A stretch of DNA of 10,158 bases, taken from Planctomycetales bacterium (lineage in GTDB: Bacteria > Planctomycetota > SZUA-567). The first letter of the stretch is position 1; each line of letters starts with the position of its first letter. Shown piece by piece: positions 5,522 to 10,158 of this stretch. A program made the position numbers and the translations under genes. Location: NCBI GenBank assembly GCA_025997475.1, contig BNUQ01000062.1, positions 1 to 10,158 on the forward strand, given 5' to 3'. A model generated the notes under the pieces. That model made no database searches and had not been told where the DNA came from. It saw nothing but the letters and a program-made list of their open reading frames with translations.

Positions 5522-8287
5522 TTATTTCCACGCCGGCGTCGAGGTGTCGTAGGCGTAACTGGCGGCTTGTTTTTCCGGCACGGGGTGCGAATAGCGGTTC
5601 CAGTCCTGGTCGAGTTTCACCGACGTGCCGGTGTCCGGCGCGCGCTTGACTTCCGCCCAGTTCTTCGGCGTCAAACTCACATACACCGTCCAGTCGTTGT
5701 CCACGTGGTCGTGCGCGTAAGTCAACCCCAAATCAAACGTGTCCAAATCGCGAATGAGCGAAATCCGCTGGCGTTGCAAGCCCTGTTGCACCTTGCCCGT
5801 GAGATAGTGGTTTTCGCCCATCACGTCGCCCGCCGAGTCGTTCCACTGATAACTCAAACCATACTCGACCGCGTAATGGCTTAACTTGTCCCACAACTGC
5901 GTCCGCACCGCGAACGACGTGGTGTTCGACGCGTTGTATCTTTTTTCATACGTGTTCGCGTCGTAGCCCGCGTTGTAATAATGTTTAAGGAAAAAACGGA
6001 GGCGCTTGCTAAACCAAAAGTCCGTGCCGACCGCCGCCGAAGTAACCGCGTCCGCCGCCGGACTATACACCGTGTTGCCCCACAGCGACCACGTTTCCGT
6101 CGGATACAGCGAGGCGTCCAACGCCACGTCCGCGAGCAGGTGATTATTGTTGTATTTTTTCGCTTCGTTGTCGTCCAACACCATACCGGTGCGCAAATTC
6201 GCCGACGCCAACACGCGCTCGCCGCCGCCGGCTTTATTTTTCAACAGGTCTTGGTGCAGATTGAACATCAACATTCGCGATTGGCGATAATTGTCAATCG
6301 CGTCGAGTTCATACAATTTTTCGCGGTCGCGCACCGGCGACTCGTGATTGAGCCACGAAATTTGCGGCTCAATCAGATGCGTGAAATTGTCGAAGTAGCC
6401 GAAGAAGCGCGTCGATAAATCCACGCCCCATTTCGCCGCCGCGTTAAATTCGCCGCCGGTGGAATTTTGCGTCGCCGGATTGTAACCCTCGCTGTAACCG
6501 GTCATAAAACCGCCGACCCACGGGCGCACCGTCAGCGTTTTGATATCTATCGGCGCGGCAAGCGTCGCGTCTTCGTTGAGCCGTCCAATCCACGGCGTGT
6601 CGCCGCTCTGTCGCGTGCGGTCGGTCGGCGTAATCAAATCCAACCGGCGCAACATTTCGTCCGTCCGCCGCCGCACGACCGCCGCCTCCGTCTTGCTCTC
6701 AAAATACACCGGCAAGCCGTCAATCAATTGAAAGCCGGGCAGGTTTAACTGCCAGCGCGGCAGATATTCGGTTTCGGAACGGTATTCGTTCAGCCGCATT
6801 TGCACCGCCAAGTCGGACGAAAACACGTCGCCCAAATAGCGCAAATCGACATTGGTCAACTTCTGCTCCGACCGCGCCCAGTAATCGGGAAAATACTCTT
6901 TGTAAAAATCGCGGTCGGAAAAGCGGTGCAAATTCGCCCGCAAATCGAGACCGTAATCCAATTGATGCGCGTGTTGCCACTCAATCAAATAACGCGCGTC
7001 GTTGGCATACAATTCCGGCGAAAACCCTTGATGTCCGCTCCAGTAGTCGCTCCGAAATTCGACATCTTCTTCGGCGCGCCGCCGGTCTTCTTTGCCCATC
7101 GTGTAAATTTCGCTGATTTCGTAAAGTTTTAGATTGCCTTTGCCCTTGCCGAGAAAGTCCATCGAATAATCGGTTTCGCCGCCGACGCCCCAGCCGCGCA
7201 ACGAGCGATAATCGCCGTCGATAAAAATTTGGTCGAGTTGAAAATAGCGTTTGACGCGGTCGCCGTTTTCGTCCACCGCGCGCCCGTCGGCGTCGGTCGG
7301 ATTGGAAAAATTCCAACCGAAACGGTTCAAACCGTAAATCCCCTGCTTGCTGTTACTGCCGTAAGACGGACGGTAATAGGGCCAGTTGTAGCGCAAGTCA
7401 TAGACCAAATACGGCAGATAAAACACCGGCACTTTGCCGATTTTGAACCAGTTGTCCCACGCTTCGACCTTTTCGTCGGGACGGACGTGCGCGGCGCCGG
7501 AACTGATGCGCCAGTGCGGCTCGGCGTAATTCGACGGCGACGCCCATGCCCGCGTCGCCTCAAAGTGATTGCGGGAAATGACGCGCATATCGTCGGCGGC
7601 GATGTTGATGCGTCCGTTGACGATTTTATCGTCGTCGGCGGCGGCGGAATCGCCGAGAAGCGCGTTGCGCTCCGCGCCGAGGTCGTCGAGCGATTTACCG
7701 GTTACGTCGATTTCGGTAATCGGACCTTCCTGCTGTCCTTTGACGCCGCGCATTTTGACGCCGAGCGCCCGCCCGCGCCAATCGCGAACGTCAAAATAAA
7801 CTTGCTCGCAAGTCAAAAACGAACCGTTGCGGTCTTCAAATTTGACGTCGCCTTCGGCGTAAATCCGCGCGACCTCGACAAAATAAACAATATTGCGGGC
7901 GCTGATTTTTCGCCCTTGCAACGTAACCGTCGCGTAGTCGCGGATAATGACCGCGCGGCGGTCCGGCGCATACCGCAACGAGCCGCCGTCCACCTTAAAA
8001 TCGGAACCGAACATTTGATTAAAGACCGCGCGCCCGTCGCCGGCTGACGCTTGCCGGTAGTCGTCGCCGTCGCCGCCCCACTCGTCGGAATGGGCGAAAG
8101 CGTCGGCAATCACGGCGCGCGGTTCGACGTCCGGCGACAACGCCGCCGCGTTAAATTTTTTGACGGCGGGCGCGGCGGCATTGGCGACGCGATAATCCTC
8201 GCCGTCGCCGCCCCATTCGTCGGCGGCAGTCGCCGCACCGGAAAATCCCGCCAACACGGAAACGAGCAAAGTTAGAAATTTTTTCAT
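5522..8287 (-). CDS. lptD: LPS-assembly protein LptD (OstA/Imp)
   Basis: This outer-membrane beta-barrel inserts lipopolysaccharide into the outer leaflet, normally with the lipoprotein LptE. It is 921 aa, longer than E. coli LptD (784). Signal peptide: MKKFLTLLVSVLAGFSGAATAA (1-22). Residues 23-33 and 68-78 repeat DEWGGDG(E/D)DYR. An OstA-type periplasmic jellyroll follows (about 105-180, with AEGDVKFED). Next come KVPVFYLPYLVYDLRYN (about 283-300) at the barrel entrance, the LptD C-terminal barrel, and the typical HLIEPQISW (about 637-646). I see a single cysteine (about residue 157), so the two interdomain disulfides of E. coli LptD cannot form. ATG 8287 is fixed by the signal peptide. The gene is convergent with cobA-hemD and divergent from the 8793 gene. 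Its promoter should lie in the repeat-rich 8288-8650 region. Confidence 0.9.
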   Translation of the reverse strand: MKKFLTLLVSVLAGFSGAATAADEWGGDGEDYRVANAAAPAVKKFNAAALSPDVEPRAVIADAFAHSDEWGGDGDDYRQASAGDGRAVFNQMFGSDFKVDGGSLRYAPDRRAVIIRDYATVTLQGRKISARNIVYFVEVARIYAEGDVKFEDRNGSFLTCEQVYFDVRDWRGRALGVKMRGVKGQQEGPITEIDVTGKSLDDLGAERNALLGDSAAADDDKIVNGRINIAADDMRVISRNHFEATRAWASPSNYAEPHWRISSGAAHVRPDEKVEAWDNWFKIGKVPVFYLPYLVYDLRYNWPYYRPSYGSNSKQGIYGLNRFGWNFSNPTDADGRAVDENGDRVKRYFQLDQIFIDGDYRSLRGWGVGGETDYSMDFLGKGKGNLKLYEISEIYTMGKEDRRRAEEDVEFRSDYWSGHQGFSPELYANDARYLIEWQHAHQLDYGLDLRANLHRFSDRDFYKEYFPDYWARSEQKLTNVDLRYLGDVFSSDLAVQMRLNEYRSETEYLPRWQLNLPGFQLIDGLPVYFESKTEAAVVRRRTDEMLRRLDLITPTDRTRQSGDTPWIGRLNEDATLAAPIDIKTLTVRPWVGGFMTGYSEGYNPATQNSTGGEFNAAAKWGVDLSTRFFGYFDNFTHLIEPQISWLNHESPVRDREKLYELDAIDNYRQSRMLMFNLHQDLLKNKAGGGERVLASANLRTGMVLDDNEAKKYNNNHLLADVALDASLYPTETWSLWGNTVYSPAADAVTSAAVGTDFWFSKRLRFFLKHYYNAGYDANTYEKRYNASNTTSFAVRTQLWDKLSHYAVEYGLSYQWNDSAGDVMGENHYLTGKVQQGLQRQRISLIRDLDTFDLGLTYAHDHVDNDWTVYVSLTPKNWAEVKRAPDTGTSVKLDQDWNRYSHPVPEKQAASYAYDTSTPAWK

Positions 8288-8368
8288 GGTTGAAACCCCG
8301 GGAAAACAATTAAGAATTCAGAATTAAGAATTCAGGTTACGCGATTTTGTCATCATCAACTCCGCTAA

Positions 8369-8386
8369 AAGCCCCGACAGGGGCTT
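8369..8386. repeat. Stem-loop 1 (7-bp stem, GACA loop)
   Basis: AAGCCCC pairs with GGGGCTT around GACA. It shares the core CCCCGANAGGGG with stem-loop 3. Confidence 0.7.
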
Positions 8387-8397
8387 AATGTGAATAA

Positions 8398-8440
8398 CCC
8401 CGAGTGGAGCGGCGATGTTCTACCGCCGCGAAACTCGGGG
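8398..8440. repeat. Stem-loop 2 (two-part stem)
   Basis: The outer stem pairs CCCCGAGT (8398-8405) with ACTCGGGG (8433-8440). The inner stem pairs GCGGCG (8409-8414) with CGCCGC (8424-8429), with a small internal loop between the two stems. Confidence 0.7.
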
Positions 8441-8459
8441 AAAAACGTCCCCGCCAATC

Positions 8460-8479
8460 TCAACCCCGAGAGGGGTTGA
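8460..8479. repeat. Stem-loop 3 (8-bp stem, GAGA tetraloop)
   Basis: TCAACCCC pairs with GGGGTTGA around a GNRA-type GAGA loop. Confidence 0.7.
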
Positions 8480-8480
8480 A

Positions 8481-8513
8481 CGATGACCGAACCCCTTCGG
8501 GGTTCGGTCATCG
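8481..8513. repeat. Stem-loop 4 (perfect 15-bp stem, TTC loop)
   Basis: Bases 8481-8495 are the exact reverse complement of 8499-8513, with a three-base loop. It is the strongest hairpin in the region. No T-tract follows on the + strand, so a simple terminator is unlikely. Confidence 0.75.
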
Positions 8514-8572
8514 GGCGGCGTTATCCCCGACCGGCGCGACGATAGCGCGTGTCGCTTGACGTTATTCAAATT

Positions 8573-8592
8573 AAACGCCTACGGCGTTTTTT
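8573..8592 (+). terminator. Possible rho-independent terminator
   Basis: AAACGCC (8573-8579) pairs with GGCGTTT (8583-8589) around TAC, and the T-run continues to 8592. The stem is short. No + strand gene ends just upstream, so it may instead be another hairpin of the repeat region or end a small transcript from it. Confidence 0.35.
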
Positions 8593-8792
8593 AAGGATTT
8601 TTACTTTTATCAAGCCGGTTGCGATTTTTTGGCGCGCGTAACATAAGTTCTGAATTCTGAATTCTGAATTAGACAAAGTGCCTTCAAACTCCAATTACCG
8701 AATCCGGCAAATATCTTTCAGAAAAAATTTGGCTTTGAAAGCCCATTTTCTAAAATCCGTCAACTCTTGCCGTCCCGATTCGATTGTGCCCA

Positions 8793-9416
8793 ATGTTTTT
8801 GCTTGCCGCCGAGACCGCCGAAGTTACCGCCGCCGCCACCGGTTTCGACTGGCGGTTTGGGTTGGTGTGTTTCGGCGTCGTGATGATGCTGGTCATTCTG
8901 CCGCGGTTGACGCGCCGCAATTTCAACGCGCGGCGGCAACGCGAAAAAAAAATACAACGGGAAATGGACACCTCGCTGGAAGTCAAACGCGGCGCCGACC
9001 GGATAATGTTGGACTTGGCGGAAGCCAGCCGCGAAATCAACGCCCAAATCGACACGAAAATCCGTATGCTCAACCGGCTAATTCGCGAAGCCGAAGAAGT
9101 CAGCCAAAAATTAGAACGGGCGATGAGCGAACCAGCGCCGCTCGCGCCGGTCGCGCCGCTTGCGCCCCCAACGGTCAATCCAGAGCCGGTCGGTCAGGAC
9201 TACGCCCAGCGGATAATCAAAGAATTTGCCGCCGCCGCCGTCCCCCCGCCGGTTAATCACAAGAGCGACAGCGTGCGAATGTCGGCGCGCCGCCGAGTGG
9301 CGACGTTGCATCGCGACGGCGCGGAGGCGTCGGAAATCGCGCGGCGTCTGCAAATTTCGCTCGCCGAAGTGAATCTGATTATTGATATGAAAGATAAACC
9401 GGAATTTTCCCGGTAG
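8793..9416 (+). CDS. Membrane-anchored coiled-coil protein with C-terminal helix-turn-helix, unknown function
   Basis: I do not recognise a named gene. From ATG 8793 it is 207 aa. A short N-terminal segment leads to one membrane helix (about 22-36, FGLVCFGVVMMLVIL). A long charged, probably coiled-coil region follows (about 45-108, rich in R/E/K with ADRIMLDLAEASREIN), then a Pro/Ala linker (about 112-130, PAPLAPVAPLAPP). The C-terminal segment ATLHRDGAEASEIARRLQISLAEVNLIIDM (about 168-197) looks like a helix-turn-helix. Small single-pass proteins with a similar C-terminus exist in several phyla as uncharacterised domains, so a cytoplasmic binding role is only inference. No good Shine-Dalgarno is visible; TTG 8784 is an alternative start. 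It lies 32 bases upstream of the next gene in the same direction, probably in one operon. Confidence 0.7.
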   Translation: MFLLAAETAEVTAAATGFDWRFGLVCFGVVMMLVILPRLTRRNFNARRQREKKIQREMDTSLEVKRGADRIMLDLAEASREINAQIDTKIRMLNRLIREAEEVSQKLERAMSEPAPLAPVAPLAPPTVNPEPVGQDYAQRIIKEFAAAAVPPPVNHKSDSVRMSARRRVATLHRDGAEASEIARRLQISLAEVNLIIDMKDKPEFSR

Positions 9417-9420
9417 AACA

Positions 9421-9434
9421 AATTACAAATTAAA
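9421..9434. repeat. Short heptad AT repeat between two genes
   Basis: AATTACA followed by AATTAAA, two 7-base units directly after the upstream stop codon. Same family as the other border repeats. Confidence 0.45.
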
Positions 9435-9437
9435 ATT

Positions 9438-9441
9438 GGAG
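9438..9441 (+). promoter_or_regulatory. Ribosome binding site GGAG
   Basis: GGAG lies 7 bases before ATG 9449. It is one of only two clear Shine-Dalgarno-type sites in the window; the other precedes hemC. Confidence 0.6.
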
Positions 9442-9448
9442 TCGCCCA

Positions 9449-9982
9449 ATGCCGCCGCCGAAAAAATTTCCCGCACCGCGCCGCGCGTCGCCGGCGAAAA
9501 ATAAAAAACCGCCGCTCGCATATCCGCGCTGGTTGGTGGTGTTCGCCGTCGCGTTGGTTTTAAGCGGCTTGGTTTCGGCGGGGATGTGGCTTTACAGTCG
9601 CTACGGCGTAACCGACGAGGAGCGAATTCGCCATTCGCTCGCGACGATTGAATTGGCGGTCGAAGCGCGGCAGACGCGAATGCTGATGGGACAGGTCGCC
9701 GACGACTACGCCGACCGTTACGGCAATAATTACGCCGTTTTATACGACCGCGCCCGCGGCTGGATGGCGCTCAATTTGACGCGCAAAGTCGAGTTTGACC
9801 TGACGGATATCAACATTGAAATCGCCGACGACGGCAAAACGGCGCGGGTAACGGCGACGGTCGGCGGCAACGAACCCATCCAACGAGTGCTGTCATACAT
9901 TCGCCCGCAAAACAACCGCGTCTATCTCGATTACCGCAAAAACGCGCTTTGGCAAGTGGTAAATTGCCGCGCCGAGCCGTGA
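9449..9982 (+). CDS. Single-pass membrane protein with a probable NTF2/SnoaL-like domain, unknown function
   Basis: It is 177 aa, with a basic, proline-rich N-terminus (1-27), one membrane helix (about 28-49, WLVVFAVALVLSGLVSAGMW) and a soluble domain (about 53-175), most likely outside the cytoplasm. The domain opens with helices (DEERIRHSLATIELAVEARQ, then LMGQVADDYADRYGN) and continues with strands (VEFDLTDINIEIADDGKTAR, VTATVGG). This order is typical of NTF2-like folds, in which a cone of helices packs on a curved sheet. I see no catalytic signature, and the fold is judged by pattern only. It follows the coiled-coil protein gene by 32 bases, with a GGAG site, so the two are probably co-transcribed. 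The ATG start is well supported. Confidence 0.75.
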   Translation: MPPPKKFPAPRRASPAKNKKPPLAYPRWLVVFAVALVLSGLVSAGMWLYSRYGVTDEERIRHSLATIELAVEARQTRMLMGQVADDYADRYGNNYAVLYDRARGWMALNLTRKVEFDLTDINIEIADDGKTARVTATVGGNEPIQRVLSYIRPQNNRVYLDYRKNALWQVVNCRAEP

Positions 9983-10006
9983 ATTCCGCGTGGGCGGGCA
10001 GACGGT

Positions 10007-10021
10007 CGCTCTATTAGAGCG
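10007..10021. repeat. Small inverted repeat CGCTCT-ATT-AGAGCG
   Basis: A six-bp stem with a three-base loop, 24 bases after the stop of the 9449 gene. Its right arm overlaps GAGCGTGTTGACAAATTA (10017-10034), which looks like an insertion-sequence end. It has no T-tract on the + strand. Confidence 0.4.
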
Positions 10022-10031
10022 TGTTGACAAA

Positions 10032-10158
10032 TTATTTAATGGTTGTCGGATTTTTTAGGGTCAGGTAGCGGAGCATATTTTTGGTCATCGCAATCCGCAT
10101 AATATTTTCCGCCGTTAAGTGCTGACGCTCGTGATGCCGATTGAAAATTCGCCAAAAC
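10032..10158 (-). CDS. 3' end of an ORF, possibly a transposase, running off the window
   Basis: The minus frame is open from the window edge to a TAA at 10032-10034 and gives 41 residues, including FNRHHERQHLTAENIMRIAM and ending LRYLTLKNPTTIK. The basic, His/Arg-rich C-terminus reads like the tail of a DDE-type insertion-sequence transposase. The bases just past its stop (GAGCGTGTTGACAAATTA, 10017-10034) resemble a terminal inverted repeat of an IS5-like element. Both points are from memory and pattern only. Its base composition is less GC-rich than its neighbours. Confidence 0.4.
   Translation of the reverse strand, partial: FWRIFNRHHERQHLTAENIMRIAMTKNMLRYLTLKNPTTIK

Larger units (their letters stand above)
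8308..8670. mobile_element. Stem-loop-rich non-coding region with inverted ends (MITE-like, putative)
   Basis: The left end is four AATTMAG heptads (8308-8335) followed by GTTACGCG (8336-8343). The right end is CGCGTAAC (8635-8642) followed, after 7 bases, by three CTGAATT heptads (8650-8670). The outer ends are thus reverse complements of each other over about 30 bases. Inside lie four or five GC-rich hairpins and no credible ORF. This is the build of a non-autonomous mobile or dispersed repeat sitting between divergent genes. The inner part (AAGCCCC GACA GGGGCTT, then CCCCG...CGGGG, then AACCCC GAGA GGGGTT) resembles intergenic hairpin clusters I recall from Bacteroidota and other genomes. 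That is memory, not a search result. Confidence 0.5.

Noticed and set aside
7229..8047. Long + strand open frame (272 codons) opposite lptD
   Set aside because: It lies entirely antisense to a convincing LptD with signal peptide and family motifs. GC-rich codons commonly leave the opposite strand open, and its translation shows no domain.
8369..8513. The hairpin cluster as a CRISPR array
   Set aside because: The stems differ in sequence and spacing. There are no identical direct repeats with regular spacers and no cas genes.
8557..8590. TTGACG at about 8557 as a -35 box for the 8793 gene
   Set aside because: No -10-like hexamer lies at suitable spacing; the bases downstream belong to the AAACGCC hairpin.
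8678..9256. + strand open frame overlapping the start of the 8793 gene
   Set aside because: The translation is Arg-rich and featureless, while the 8793 frame gives a membrane helix, a coiled coil and a helix-turn-helix.

Overview
The window comes from a diderm (Gram-negative) bacterium: it carries a full-length LptD, the outer-membrane LPS translocon. Most of it is GC-rich with a skewed style, with GCG/CGC/GGC codons alternating with AAA/TTT/ATT codons, and the intergenic patches are AT-rich. The phylum cannot be fixed from sequence alone. Two small membrane-anchored proteins at the right end remind me of Planctomycetes/Lentisphaerae-type genomes, but that is only an impression.

Layout, left to right. 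Bases 1-226 look like degraded sequence, with long homopolymer runs and an 18-base C run, and should not be trusted. 227-1207 is the 3' part of an AT-rich FkbM-family methyltransferase gene, probably acquired by transfer. 1231-5508 is a tetrapyrrole (siroheme branch) operon on the + strand: precorrin-2 dehydrogenase (sirC/Met8 type), hydroxymethylbilane synthase hemC in two tandem copies, and a cobA-hemD fusion. Together these convert porphobilinogen to hydroxymethylbilane (HemC), uroporphyrinogen III (HemD), precorrin-2 (CobA) and sirohydrochlorin/siroheme (SirC). 5522-8287 (minus) is lptD, convergent with cobA-hemD and only 13 bases from it. 8288-8792 is a non-coding region packed with stem-loops and bounded by inverted heptanucleotide repeats. 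8793-9982 holds two unnamed membrane-anchored proteins. The right edge (10032-10158, minus) is the 3' end of an ORF that may belong to an insertion sequence.

The most remarkable feature is the hemC duplication. A 1063-bp block (1648-2710) is repeated at 2760-3822 with four mismatches. The two copies are joined by a perfect 43-bp inverted repeat whose 13-base loop is the reverse complement of the sequence found at the same place after copy 2. One breakpoint lies at an AACC...GGTT quasi-palindrome and the other at a 7-base microhomology (CGCCGCG). This is the architecture expected of a template-switch, tandem-inversion-duplication type rearrangement, or of an amplification/assembly chimera. The four mismatches sit within 45 bases, all change amino acids, and all are A/T in copy 2 and G/C in copy 1. 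The duplication fuses HemC copy 1 in frame to the SirC tail and recreates the GTGA stop/start overlap in front of copy 2.

A second recurrent theme is a 7-base-period AT-rich repeat (AATTMAG/AATTACG type). It occurs at five gene borders in both orientations and forms the inverted ends of the stem-loop-rich 8308-8670 region.
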